NCBI GenBank assembly: GCA_039602395.1
Contig: JBCNJP010000023.1
Span: 30,673,061-30,737,060, forward strand
DNA length: 64,000 nucleotides
Direction of reading: 5' to 3'
Source of the DNA: Deinandra increscens subsp. villosa
Taxonomy: Eukaryota > Streptophyta > Magnoliopsida > Asterales > Asteraceae
Numbering within the stretch: the first letter of the stretch is position 1; the number at the start of each line of letters is the position of its first letter. The notes beneath the pieces were generated by a model. That model searched no databases. It was not told the origin of the DNA and was given only the letters and a program-made list of their open reading frames with translations. Position numbers and translations under genes: made by a program. Positions 54,516 through 64,000 of this stretch are shown piece by piece.

Positions 54516-54529
54516 TGGTATCAGAGCCG
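54516..54529 (+). other. Primer binding site, initiator Met tRNA
   Basis: TGGTATCAGAGCCG directly abuts the LTR. Confidence 0.9.
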
Positions 54530-55041
54530 AGTTCCAGATTATAAATCCAGCTCTTGTTCCAGCCCTTGAAAGCCGATCCAGTTCCAGTTCCTGTCCAGTC
54601 TATCTCTGTTCCTGTCCCGTCAACAAAATCCTTTTTCCAGCCACTTTCAGATCTCACCTCCACCACCATTAAACTCGCCCCCCCCCCCCCCCCGAACTGC
54701 CGACCCACCAAAATTCGTCGCCGGAAACAGCCCCAAGCGCGGCCGCTGCCCACCCTATGTTCAGCGCGTGGGCCGCCGGAAAACTGCCGGAATTCTCCTG
54801 TCGCTGTCGCCGGCCCTGTTGAGTCCATCTAGAGCATCAATTTCAGGTTTTATTGCTTCCGGTTATTTTACAGACTCGGTACAGAACCAGTTCTGTAAAA
54901 TTTATTTTCTTCTATAAACACATTCGTGTGCTTTTCTATGGGTATCTGTAACTCCGTTAGTCTGCATTCAGAAACTCTTGTCTCCTGATTCCGTTATTTT
55001 CTCGATTAATCAAGCAACTTCTATCATCTGTGTGACTCAAA

Positions 55042-55980
55042 ATGACAGACACAGAAGGTGATAATGTCAAGAATGTTCATACCACCACCAATACTTTTGA
55101 TGTTCTATCAATGGCACCAAGATTCACTGATAATAAGATTAATGGCTCAAACTTCTTTGAATGGAGCAAAACCATTCGATTATACATTCGAAGCATTGGA
55201 AAAGATTCTCACCTCGAATCTGATCCTCCCACTGATACAACTAAAACTCACTGGGTGCAAAGTGATGCAAAGTTATTTCTACAAATTAGAAACTCCATTG
55301 ATGTTTCTGTTCTGTCACTCATCAATCACTGTGAGTATGTCAAAGAATTGATGGGATATTTGATATTTCTATATTCTGGACAAAGTAACATGTCTAGAAT
55401 ATACACTGTTTGCAAAACCTTTCATCGAGGGGAGCAAGTTGATAGGTCATTAACATCTTATGTTATGGAATTCAAGAAAACATATAAAGAGTTAAACTCT
55501 CTTCTACCTATTAGTATAGATGTTAAGGTCATGCAAACTCAAAGGGAACAAATAGCTGTGATGAGTTTCTTAACAGGTTTGACCTGAGTTTGACAACATC
55601 AGATCTCAGCTTCTGAATGAATCGAATATTCCATCCCTTCAGGAGACGTTTGCTTGAATCCTACGTAATGAGAGCACTCCAGCCCATATCCCTACAGCAC
55701 CTAATATTGCACTGGTTAGTAGAGGAGGATTTCGAGGAAGCTTTCGAGGGGGACCACGAGGTGGCCATCGTGGTAGCTACAGGATAATACTTCTGGATAT
55801 CATGCTCCTGCCCAAAATGTTCCGACAACCGACCAAAGCAACATGGAATGTTGCTATTGTCATGAACTTGGTCACACTAATGAGGAGCACGCTACTCAAA
55901 AGGGTCTCATGCTCATGTTGCCACTACTTCAGACAACAGCACTCATCCTACTTCAGACCAGCCAAATGTCTTGTATCCTC
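55042..55980 (+). pseudogene. copia gag (UBN2 type), frameshifted
   Basis: Starts MTDTEGDNVKNVHTTTNTFD. The UBN2-type gag has INGSNFFEWSKTIRLYIRSI, LFLQIRNSIDVSVLSLI and TSYVMEFKKTYKELNSLLP. At 55585 a one-base shift ends the first frame. The sequence continues in another frame (EFDNIRSQLLNESNIPSLQ), then an RGG-rich stretch and a degenerate zinc knuckle (CCYCHELGHTNEEH) in which the last Cys is missing. Not translatable as one protein. Confidence 0.8.
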
Positions 55981-55984
55981 AACC

Positions 55985-56514
55985 TCTAAATGGGTAATCG
56001 ATTCTGGTGCATCTGAACACATGACGGGTAATTCTCAACTCTTATCTGATTTTGTAATCACGCAACTTCATCACACGTTACCATCGCTGATGGATCAACT
56101 CCAAAAGTAATGGGATCCGGCAGTGCTACCATTACCCCTTCGGTTCATTTATCCTCTGTTTTAAACTTACCCAACTTCCCGTTCAATTTGTTATCTGTTA
56201 GTAAGCTTACACGGGGATTAAACTGTAGTGCCTTGTTTTATCCTAACTTTTGTGTTCTACAGGGTCTGTCGACGAAGAAGATTATTGGTAGACGAAAGGA
56301 ATCTGATGGCCTATATATACTCGAAGCTCAAACCCCTTACTCTCTAGCCTGCCCAAGTTCATCTCCGTTTGAAACACACTGCCGATTAGGTCATCCATCC
56401 CTCCAAAGCCTAAAGAAACTCTGCCCAGAATTCTCTAGTTTGTCGTCTTTACAATGTGAGTCGTGTCAGTTTGCAAAACACCAACGTGTCCAGTTAAGTC
56501 CTCGAATAAATTAG
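55985..56514 (+). pseudogene. copia protease and gag-pre-integrase
   Basis: Protease active site KWVIDSGASEHMTGNSQLLS near 56000, then a frame change. Next come LNLPNFPFNLLSVSKLTRGL and the pre-integrase zinc ligands (CRLGHPSLQSLKKL, CESCQFAKHQR). Confidence 0.8.
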
Positions 56515-57300
56515 CGGGCTACATCCCCTTTGAGTTAGTTCATTCTGATGTTTGGGGTCCTGTTATATCCAAATCTGGTTTCAAGTACTTTGTTTTGTTT
56601 GTTGATGACTACTCCCGTGTAACTTGGCTTTACTTAATGAAAAATTGTTCTGAAGTATTCTCTCACTTTTGCTCATTCTATAGTGAAATTAAGACACAGT
56701 TTAATGTCTCGGTTAAAACATTGAGAAGCGACAATGCAAAAGAATATCTATCAGAATCCTTTCAAACTCATTTTTTGAAAATTAGCATACTTCATGAGTC
56801 ATCGTGCGTGGATACACCAGCTCAAAATGGAGTTGCCGAACGTAAAAATAGGCATCTTCTTGAAGTAGCCGAGCACTTTTATTTCAAACAAAAATGCCAA
56901 AGACATATTGGGCTGATGCGGTATCTACTTCTTGTTTTCTAATAAATCGTATGCCATCCGTTATTCTAAACCATGACATCCCATACTTGGTTTTGTTTCC
57001 AACGAAACCTGTGTTTCCCATTGCCCCGAAAATCTTTGGCAGCACGTGTTTCGTTAGAGACACTCGGCCCCAAGTCTCAAAATTAGACCCCAAATCTCTC
57101 AAATGTGTGTTTGTAGGGTATTGTCGCCTCCAGAAAGGTTACCAATGTTATTCTCCTACCCTAAAAAAATACATTATCTCGAGGGATGTTACCTTCCATG
57201 AGAATGTTCCATTCTTTGAGACAGTAGTCACTCCCAGCCAGACCCGATTAGTACCTCCAATACTCGTTCGAAGAGTACCTTCAACCACCTCATGTACCTA
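56515..57300 (+). pseudogene. copia integrase
   Basis: Catalytic core FELVHSDVWGPVISKSGF, VDDYSRVTWLYLMKNC, LRSDNAKEYLS and TPAQNGVAERKNRHLLEVA, so the D-D-E residues are all present. A frameshift near 56890 leads to PKTYWADAVSTSCFLINRMP and the C-terminal FGSTCFV...KCVFVGYCRLQKGYQCY. The core looks conserved but the gene is broken in several places. Confidence 0.82.
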
Positions 57301-57488
57301 ACCTTGTACCTGAACCTATACCACCTTAAGCACCGGTTCCTTCAGCTCCGGATCAATCTCCTGTCATTCGAGTATACGAGAGGCGAAATCGCCTTCCATC
57401 AGATTCTGCTCCTGAACCAATACTTACGTCGACAGATCAACCCAATAATCCTCCTGATTCCGACTCTGATTCTGATCTACCCATTGCC

Positions 57489-58462
57489 ATGCGAAAAGGT
57501 AAACGTGCCTGTACACACCCAATTGCCTCCTTTGTTTCCTATGATAAATTAAATGTAGCCTCTCGCTCGTTTGTTGCCACTCTGGATTCCATCACCATTC
57601 CCAAGACTTTGGGGGAGGCTCTCGCACACACCGGATGGCGTAAAGCCATGATTGAAGAAATGGAAGCACTTGATCAAAATAACACTTGGAATCTGGTAAA
57701 TTTACCTATCAACAAGAAGGCAATCAGGTGTAGATGGGTGTTCACGGTTAAGGTCAATCCAGATGGTTCATTAGCTTGGTTAAAAGCTCGCCTAGTAGCC
57801 AAAGGTTATGCTCAGGTTTACGGCATGGATTACTCAGAAACATTCTCTCCCGTGGCAAAGATGTCTTCAGTACGTCTCTTTGTTTCCTTGGCCGCCACAT
57901 ATAACTAGGGGTTTGTATCAGTTCGACATCAAGAATGCCTTTCTACATGGCGATCTCCAAGAAGAAGTCTACATTGAGCAACCACCTGGGTTTGTTATTC
58001 AGGGGGAGTCTAGGAAGGTATGTAGACTCAAGAAATCCCGGTATGGTCTCAAGCAATCCCCACGGGCTTGGTTTGGAAAATTCAATATGGTAGTAAGAGA
58101 GTTTGGGTTAAGAAGAAGCGCTTATGATCACTTAGTATTCTTTGCATCGTCTACTGCTGGTTGCATTTTACTTGCTGTATACGTAGACGACATAGTAATA
58201 ACTGGAAGTGATAAGGATGGGATACAAAGATTAAAATCATTCCTTGGAAACAAATTTCAAACCAAAGATCTTGGCACACTAAATTACTTCCTGGGAATTG
58301 AGGTGTCACGTAACAACAAAGGAATCTGTCTGTCATAAAGAAAGTATTGTTTAGATGTACTAAAAGATTCTAAGATGATTGAAGCAAAGAACTGTGATGC
58401 ACTGATGATCCCAAACGGGAAGTTAGGAGCACATGAAGGTGATCTTGAAGAACGAGAGAAAT
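57489..58462 (+). pseudogene. copia reverse transcriptase
   Basis: RT domain WRKAMIEEMEALDQNNTWNL, RLVAKGYAQVYGMDYSETFS, FDIKNAFLHGDLQEEVYIEQ, SPRAWFGKF and catalytic LLAVYVDDIVITG. It is broken by a TAG near 57906 (probably from TGG) and a TAA at 58336-58338 (probably from CAA). Coding resemblance continues to the GAAAT insertion site at 58462. Confidence 0.82.
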
Positions 58463-58812
58463 TGATAGCGTGATGGTCACACGGTGTTGAACTATGTCAA
58501 CGATTTGCCCTGAACTATGTCAAGACTCAATGGAATTCTCCTCCAAAGAAAATCTTTTATTGATAAACACTAACCAACTTCAAAACAATGAAGAAAAGAG
58601 TTTAAATAAACAAACCCTACTTGGGGAACAAGTTCTCAAAAGATAAACATAAAACAAAAGAAATAATAATAATAATACTAAAAGGGTCGACCAAGGTGGA
58701 GGTCCTTGGGCCGGTCTGCAAATAGCCCACATCGGTCCATTAGCCACTTTTGTTTGGGATCGGTTTGTACGCCCCGAAACCCGCTAAGCCCGACTCGTCC
58801 CTCTCGCCATCA
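58463..58812 (-). repeat. 3' LTR of CRM-like element
   Basis: 350 bp. On the minus strand it runs TGATGGCGAGAGG ... ATCACGCTATCA. It contains the last 24 codons of the polyprotein. Confidence 0.92.
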
Positions 58813-61800
58813 TCCTCCCCGGCTTGAAAAGGACTCGTCCCCGAGTCATCATCATCCAAATCACCCTCGTAAGGAGACAAATCGGCGACATTGAACGTTC
58901 CCGAAACTTTGTAGTGACCCGGCAAATCAATTTTATACGCATTATCATTAATTCGTTCCAGCACGCGAAAAGGTCCATCGGCCCGAGGACGTAACTTGCC
59001 AAAACGCCCTTGAGGAAACCGCTCCCGGCGCAAATGAACCCAAACCAAATCCCCCGGTTGAAAAATAACAACCCGACGATGCTTATTTGCAGCCTCTTGA
59101 TATTGCAAGTTTTGTTTAGCGATTTGAGCACGCACCTGCTGATGGAGGTCTTGGATTTGAACCGCACGAACATTGGCATCGGTACTAAGGTGTGACATAT
59201 CCGAGCTAGGTGCCAAGTCCAAAGGAGTAAACGGATTGCGACCATACACAACAAAAAATGGGCTCTTTCCCGTGGACTTATGGCACGACCGGTTATAAGC
59301 GAACTCAGCTTGAGGTAAGACCAAGTCCCACTGTTTGGGCTTATCCCCAACGAGGCTGCGAAGTAAATTTCCTAAACTCCGATTCGTGACCTCCGTTTGC
59401 CCATCCGTTTGCGGGTGATGAGAACTAGAAAATTGTAACTTCGAACCCAAACGTTTCCATAGAGTACGCCAAAAATGACCGACGAACTTGACATCACGAT
59501 CAGAGGTAATAGTTTTAGGAACCCCATGTAAGCGGACAATTTCTGAAAAATACAACCGAGCCACCTGGGATGCATCATAAGTCTTGGCGCAAGGAACAAA
59601 ATGTGCCATCTTCGAAAATCGATCAACAACAACCATAATAGAGTCTTTGTGTCGTTGTGTTCGTGGCAGCCCGAGAACAAAGTCCAGACTGACGTCCTCC
59701 CACGGACCTTGGGGAACCGGTAGCGGCGTATAAAGACCTTGGTTGGTATGTGTGGTTTTAGCTATGTGGCAAATATGGCACCGACGAAGTAAGCGAGTAA
59801 CATCTGCATCCAAATGTGGCCAAAAAAAATGTTCCCGGACTTGAGCAATCGTTTTATCCCGTCCAAAATGACCCGCTAACCCGCCCTTATGACATTCGAG
59901 AATGATTGCTTCCCGGTAAGAGGAGCGCGGAACACACAAAAGTTTACCCCGATATAGTAGGCCGTCGCGTCGGGTGAAGAATCCCCACGGGGTGTTGGCG
60001 GTACGCGACCAAACCACACCGAAATCCGGATCATCGATATATAAATGTCGCCAAGAGCCAAAACCCGGAACAGAAAACTCGAATATTGCAAGCAAATTCG
60101 GGCGGCGGCTTAAAGCATCCGCCACATTGTTGGATGTCCCGGCTTTGTGGCGAATAGTGAAAGAGTATTCTTGAAGAGTTTCAACCCACTTGGCGTGTCG
60201 GGGATTTAACTTAGTTTGCCCTTGAATATATTTCAAAGCTTGGTGATCCGAAAAAAGAATAAAATCATGCGGGAGTAGATAATGGCGCCAATAATCAAGA
60301 CTACGAATAATAGCATAAAACTCTTTATCGTAAGTACTATAACGCCGACGTACCTCGTTTAACTTCTCGCTAAAGTATGCCACCGGGCGCCCGTTTTGGC
60401 TTAGAACGCCACCAACTCCAATTCCGGACGCGTCACATTCCACTTGGAACACCTCATCGAAATTTGGGAGGGCAAGGATAGGGGCGGTGGTGACAAGGGT
60501 CTTCAAAGTGTCGAAGGATTTTTGTGCTTGTGTATTCCATGTAAACTTAGAACTTTTCAGCAAATCCGTCATAGGTGCCACAATAGTGCTGAAATTGCGG
60601 ATGAATCGGCGGTAAAAAGATGCTAACCCGTGGAAGCTTCGAACATCGTGTAGGGTAGTAGGTGTCGGCCAAGATGTGATGGCCGATATTTTGCTCTCAT
60701 CCATACGAATGCCATCACCGGAGACTAAGTAACCCAAGAAAACCACTTCGTGTGTAAGAAAGTGACACTTTTTCTCGTTGGCAAACAATTGTTGCTCTCG
60801 TAAAATAGTAAAAACCGCCCGCAAGTCTTTTAAATGTTGCGCCACATGTTTACTATAAATAAGGATATCATCAAAATAGACAACGACGCATACCCCAATG
60901 AGCCCTCGAAAAATATGGTTCATAAGACGCATGAACGTGCTAGGAGCGTTAGATAAGCCAAAAGGCATCACCATCCACTCGTATAACCCGTCCCTTGTCT
61001 TGAAAGCTGTTTTCCATTCATCCCCCTGACGCATTCGGATTTGATGGTATCCACTCCTTAGATCAATCTTAGAGAAGATAGTAGCTCCATGTAATTGGTT
61101 AAGTAAATCCTCAAACCTCGGAATAGGGAAACGGTATTTGACCGTGATTTTGTTAACGGCTCGGCTATCAACACACATGCGATATGCTCCCCCTGGTTTA
61201 GGAACCAAGAGAGCGGGAACAGCACAAGGACTCTTACTTTCACGGATAAACCCTTTTTGTAATAACTCATTAACTTGTCGTTGTAGCTCGGAAAATTCTT
61301 TCGGGTTCATTCGATGGGCCGGTTTATTCGGTATACTCGCTCCCGGGTGGAAGTCAATGCAGTGCTGGATTTCACGCTGTAAGGGTAGACCGGCCGGAAT
61401 ATCTTCCGGAAAAAGATCGTGAAACTCCGTGAGTAAAGGCAAAACCGCCTCGGGTGGGGGGGGTGCCCGCGGGTTTTCTTCGACAATGAGTAACCCAAAA
61501 ATCCATGGTGGTTCCGGTTTCAATGCACACCCCAAGAATTCTGTTTTGGACAGAATGAGAGCCTCCGTTTGTGCGTCTTTAGGATTAAAGGGTGCCAAGG
61601 TAATGCTGAGTCCATCTTTTCGAAAGCTATACGTGTTACGGTACCCATCGTGTTTGACCCGACGATCATATAACCAAGGCCGTCCCAAGAGGATATGACA
61701 AGCATCCATAGGGATGACCTCACACCATATTTCATCCGTGTATTTATTGCCAATAGAAAAGGAAACTAAACATCGTTGCGTCACTTTAATTATGTTCCCT

Positions 61801-63119
61801 TTTTTTAACCAAGTTAATTGATACGGTTCAGGGTGTTGTTGAACCCTAAGCCCCAATTTATCTACCGCCGTAGTTGCGATCATATTATCGCAACTTCCCC
61901 CATCCACGACAATATCACAAATCTTACCTTTGATGGTGCACTTGGTGCGGAAGATGTTGTTGCGCAGCCACAGGGATTCGTCCGCATCCGAAGCTATGAC
62001 CGTGCTTAGAACTCTTTGTGAAATTAATGCTTCGCCTCGATCGGGATAAAGGATTTCAGCGTCTTGAAACTCGTCTTCCTCCCCTTGTTCCTGATCGAAA
62101 ATAGGTGGAGAATCGTCCACGAGAGCAACAGTTTGAGTATTCGGACAGTTGCGTTGCATGTGGCCTATCCCGTTGCATTTGAAACACCGTATCGCCCCCG
62201 CATTCGGGTTTGACGCCGGCTGTTTCTCGGCTGGAACAGGGGCTCTCGACGGCCCAGCCGCTGTCGTCGGTGGCATGGCAGTGGACGGCGAGGCTCGAGG
62301 CTGGTTGGCCCGAAAACTTGAGTAACGCCCGCGTGTAGTAGCTTGTTTCTCCACCTTATGAGCGAGCCTGCATACATCATCAAACGAATAATAAGGGTGT
62401 AATTGGACAATATCAGCGATGTCGGTTCTCAACGAACCCAGAAACCGAGCGATGACTTGTTCTTCTTCCTCGTCAGCCCCACACCTCATTCGCAACTTTT
62501 CAAACTCCAAAATAAAATCAGAAACGGTCAAGGATCCCTGTTTCAATCCGTGGTATTCCAAAAAGGCATATTGTCTATGGTTTACGGGCAAAAACTTCTT
62601 TTTCATTAATCTTTTCATCTTATCCCACGAAACGATTTTTGACTTACCTTCCTGTTGGCGTTTCTTTTTCAGATGTTCCCACCAAAGGGAGGCATGTTTC
62701 CGTAACTTGAGGGCCACGAGTTTAACTTTCAGATGATCTTGAACGTCGCGGACATCAAAAACTCGTTCCACAGTGTGAATCCATTCGATGAAATCATCCG
62801 GTTGGACGCCGCCTTCGAACTCTGGTATCTCGAAGCGAAACCCGAGGTTTCGCAGTGGGTCTGACTCGCGCTGTGGTGATCGCCGTGGCTGGTAGGGCTG
62901 GCCGAACGGGTTGTAATACCTCGTCCCATCCCCGGCTTCCCACTCAACCGATTCCGTTCTTTCCGAACCTTCATGTACGTTCCATCGTTCCTCGTTTTGT
63001 AGCTCTACTTCACGCAACCTCTGACGTAATCTTTCGATCTCCTCATCTCTCGGATCACGATAGTAGTCATCGTTGCCTCTGTCGGCGGATCGGCGACGAT
63101 GTCTATGGTGGTCCATCAT
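58740..63119 (-). CDS. CRM-like gag-pol polyprotein
   Basis: Intact single frame, about 1459 codons from the ATG at 63119. An in-frame GTG at 63134 lies in the primer site and is an unlikely start. Rough positions: gag 95-260 (IPEFEGGVQPDDFIEWIHTV, ALKLRKHASLWWEHLKKK), zinc knuckle 312-325 (CFKCNGIGHMQRNC), protease about 400-490 (DIVVDGGSCDNMIAT, the DGGS variant), RT 600-780 (FSKIDLRSGYHQIRM, MPFGLSNAPSTF, VVYFDDILIYSK). RNase H is 890-1005 (VECDASGIGVGGVLSQ, LFSDHQALKYI). Integrase is 1075-1320 (H...H...CHICHIAK zinc end; DFVLGLPRTQ, TSDRDVKFVGHFW, HHPQTDGQTEVTNRSL). The tail VSGTFNVADLSPYEGDL... reaches into the 3' LTR. All catalytic residues I could check are present. Confidence 0.93.
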   Translation of the reverse strand: MMDHHRHRRRSADRGNDDYYRDPRDEEIERLRQRLREVELQNEERWNVHEGSERTESVEWEAGDGTRYYNPFGQPYQPRRSPQRESDPLRNLGFRFEIPEFEGGVQPDDFIEWIHTVERVFDVRDVQDHLKVKLVALKLRKHASLWWEHLKKKRQQEGKSKIVSWDKMKRLMKKKFLPVNHRQYAFLEYHGLKQGSLTVSDFILEFEKLRMRCGADEEEEQVIARFLGSLRTDIADIVQLHPYYSFDDVCRLAHKVEKQATTRGRYSSFRANQPRASPSTAMPPTTAAGPSRAPVPAEKQPASNPNAGAIRCFKCNGIGHMQRNCPNTQTVALVDDSPPIFDQEQGEEDEFQDAEILYPDRGEALISQRVLSTVIASDADESLWLRNNIFRTKCTIKGKICDIVVDGGSCDNMIATTAVDKLGLRVQQHPEPYQLTWLKKGNIIKVTQRCLVSFSIGNKYTDEIWCEVIPMDACHILLGRPWLYDRRVKHDGYRNTYSFRKDGLSITLAPFNPKDAQTEALILSKTEFLGCALKPEPPWIFGLLIVEENPRAPPPPEAVLPLLTEFHDLFPEDIPAGLPLQREIQHCIDFHPGASIPNKPAHRMNPKEFSELQRQVNELLQKGFIRESKSPCAVPALLVPKPGGAYRMCVDSRAVNKITVKYRFPIPRFEDLLNQLHGATIFSKIDLRSGYHQIRMRQGDEWKTAFKTRDGLYEWMVMPFGLSNAPSTFMRLMNHIFRGLIGVCVVVYFDDILIYSKHVAQHLKDLRAVFTILREQQLFANEKKCHFLTHEVVFLGYLVSGDGIRMDESKISAITSWPTPTTLHDVRSFHGLASFYRRFIRNFSTIVAPMTDLLKSSKFTWNTQAQKSFDTLKTLVTTAPILALPNFDEVFQVECDASGIGVGGVLSQNGRPVAYFSEKLNEVRRRYSTYDKEFYAIIRSLDYWRHYLLPHDFILFSDHQALKYIQGQTKLNPRHAKWVETLQEYSFTIRHKAGTSNNVADALSRRPNLLAIFEFSVPGFGSWRHLYIDDPDFGVVWSRTANTPWGFFTRRDGLLYRGKLLCVPRSSYREAIILECHKGGLAGHFGRDKTIAQVREHFFWPHLDADVTRLLRRCHICHIAKTTHTNQGLYTPLPVPQGPWEDVSLDFVLGLPRTQRHKDSIMVVVDRFSKMAHFVPCAKTYDASQVARLYFSEIVRLHGVPKTITSDRDVKFVGHFWRTLWKRLGSKLQFSSSHHPQTDGQTEVTNRSLGNLLRSLVGDKPKQWDLVLPQAEFAYNRSCHKSTGKSPFFVVYGRNPFTPLDLAPSSDMSHLSTDANVRAVQIQDLHQQVRAQIAKQNLQYQEAANKHRRVVIFQPGDLVWVHLRRERFPQGRFGKLRPRADGPFRVLERINDNAYKIDLPGHYKVSGTFNVADLSPYEGDLDDDDSGTSPFQAGEDDGERDESGLAGFGAYKPIPNKSG

Positions 63120-63134
63120 GGCTCTGAATACCAC
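63120..63134 (-). other. Primer binding site, Met-type with one insertion
   Basis: The minus strand reads TGGTATTCAGAGCC shortly after the LTR end, that is, the initiator Met complement with one extra T. The gag ATG follows within a few bases, so the leader is almost absent. Confidence 0.7.
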
Positions 63135-63135
63135 T

Positions 63136-63485
63136 TGATAGCGTGATGGTCACACGGTGTTGAACTATGTCAACGATTTGCCCTGAACTATGTCAAGACT
63201 CAATGGAATTCTCCTCCAAAGAAAATCTTTTATTGATAAACACTAACCAACTTCAAAACAATGAAGAAAAGAGTTTAAATAAACAAACCCTACTTGGGGA
63301 ACAAGTTCTCAAAAGATAAACATAGAACAAAAGAAATAATAATAATAATACTAAAAGGGTCGGCCAAGGTGGAGGTCCTTGGGCCGGTCCGCAAACAGCC
63401 CACATCGGTCCATTAGCCACTTTTGTTTGGGATCGGTTTGTACGCCCCGAAACCCGCTAAGCCCGACTCGTCCCTCTCGCCATCA
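63136..63485 (-). repeat. 5' LTR of CRM-like element
   Basis: 350 bp, same ends as the copy at 58463-58812, with four transition differences (in AAACATA/GAAC, GGTCGA/GCC and GTCT/CGCAAAT/CAG). Confidence 0.92.
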
Positions 63486-64000
63486 GAAATATAGGAGAAT
63501 CGTTGGTAAGTTGAATTACTTGACCACCACTCGAGCTGATATCGCATTTCCAGTAAGCGTGGTAAGTCAGTTCATGTCATCTCCAAGAACTACACACTGG
63601 GAAGCCGTCCGTCATATTCTCAAGTATCTTAAGAGTGCTCCGGGTCGTGGAATCCTATACCAGATGCAGACTATAATGGGGATCCTACAAGTAGACGATC
63701 TACCACTGGGTATTGTATTCGCGTAGGTGGTAATCTAGTATCATGGAAGGGCAAGACAAAGTGTGTTCTCCCGTTCAAGTGCAGAATCAGAATATAGAGC
63801 CATGGCACAAACCACCTGTGAACTAGTATGGATTCGGAATCTTCTTGGCGAAATTGGGTTTGCTCAAACTAAACCTATGAATCTATGGTGTGAGAATGAA
63901 GCAGCTATTCACATTGCCAGCAACCCGGTATTTCATGAAAGAACGAAACACATTAAAGTCGATTGTCACTTTACTCGAGAAAAACTTGAAGATGGAACAA
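63486..64000 (+). pseudogene. copia RNase H (continuation)
   Basis: RNase H region of the split copia: RRIVGKLNYLTTTRADIAFP, MSSPRTTHWEAVRHILKYLK. Then, in shifted frames, AESEYRAMAQTTCELVWIRN, NLWCENEAAIHIASNPVFHE and RTKHIKVDCHFTREKLEDG. A frameshift near 63660 and others break it. It runs off the window. Confidence 0.82.

Larger units (their letters stand above)
58463..63485 (-). mobile_element. Complete CRM-like gypsy retrotransposon
   Basis: 5023 bp with a perfect GAAAT duplication (58458-58462, 63486-63490). Two 350-bp LTRs (58463-58812 and 63136-63485) differ at four positions by eye, all transitions. A Met-type primer site lies beside the 5' LTR and an intact polyprotein is present. 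It is the youngest and only potentially autonomous element in the window. Lineage is judged from the gag region and LTR-overlapping pol end, as in centromeric retrotransposons; there is no classical chromodomain. Confidence 0.88.
54290..64000 (+). mobile_element. Plus-strand copia element split by CRM-like element
   Basis: LTR 54290-54515, primer site, leader, gag, protease, pre-integrase, integrase and RT to 58462. It is then interrupted by the CRM-like element and resumes in RNase H at 63486. The GAAAT at 58458-58462 and 63486-63490 is its duplicated target; removing the insert restores the frame into YRRIVGKLNYL. The 3' LTR is beyond the window. It is inserted in the RNase H of the older copia. 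Confidence 0.85.

Noticed and set aside
1..64000. tRNA, rRNA or other structural RNA genes
   Set aside because: Only short tRNA-complementary primer sites were seen. Phrases such as GGGTTCGATCTCCGTGG near 11835 resemble a tRNA T-loop but no cloverleaf could be completed.

Overview
This is nuclear DNA of a flowering plant, made almost entirely of LTR retrotransposons nested inside one another. Plant Ty1/copia and Ty3/gypsy polyproteins, tRNA-primer sites of plant type, an Athila-type ORF1 and spliced exons of the plant organellar primase-helicase TWINKLE all point that way. Several LTR texts (TGTCACACCC... starts) remind me of Asteraceae genomes, but that is an inference. No tRNA or rRNA gene, no bacterial-type operon and no complete single-copy host gene was found. 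There is one 500-N scaffold gap (35253-35752).

Layout. 1-591: part of an LTR inserted into a minus-strand copia element (592-5733), itself inserted into a minus-strand gypsy gag/protease remnant (5745-about 8815). 8839-12618: 3.8-kb solo LTR (target duplication CATGT) inside a plus-strand copia deletion derivative whose 3' LTR is 13564-13965. 14.1-17.9 kb: Athila-like element with a decayed ORF1 and ten paired dyad motifs. 18.3-20.0 kb: 3' end of a plus-strand copia. 20.0-39.5 kb: one old, apparently non-coding minus-strand gypsy element. It is interrupted by a solo LTR (20247-22917, ACGTA), a probable solo LTR (24731-28482) and a younger gypsy element (31732-38703, CTTAG), which in turn carries another LTR (ending at 37332) and the gap. 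40.2-43.6 kb: minus-strand copia. 44496-45737: DNA transposon with long terminal inverted repeats. 46266-47116: four TWINKLE exons. 48.5-54.3 kb: decayed copia containing a young, complete gag-protease-chromodomain mini-element (48840-51363, ACCGG). 54290-64000: another copia, split by a complete CRM-like gypsy element with an intact 1464-codon ORF (58463-63485, GAAAT).

The genes are retroelement machinery: gag (particle), protease, integrase, reverse transcriptase and RNase H. Only the CRM-like element looks able to encode all of it. The mini-element supplies gag and protease and would need enzymes in trans.

The most unusual signal is regulatory. Several unrelated LTR families carry clusters of short dyad-symmetric words, usually directly upstream of the LTR TATA box and sometimes again in the leader. 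Each family has its own word and spacing: GCACGCCCCGTGC in ten pairs, all 21 bp apart; GCG-ATA-CGC in two pairs 30 bp apart; AGTTTCGCT about 13 bp apart. The AGTTTCGCT module is shared, hairpins included, by a copia LTR and a gypsy-type LTR.
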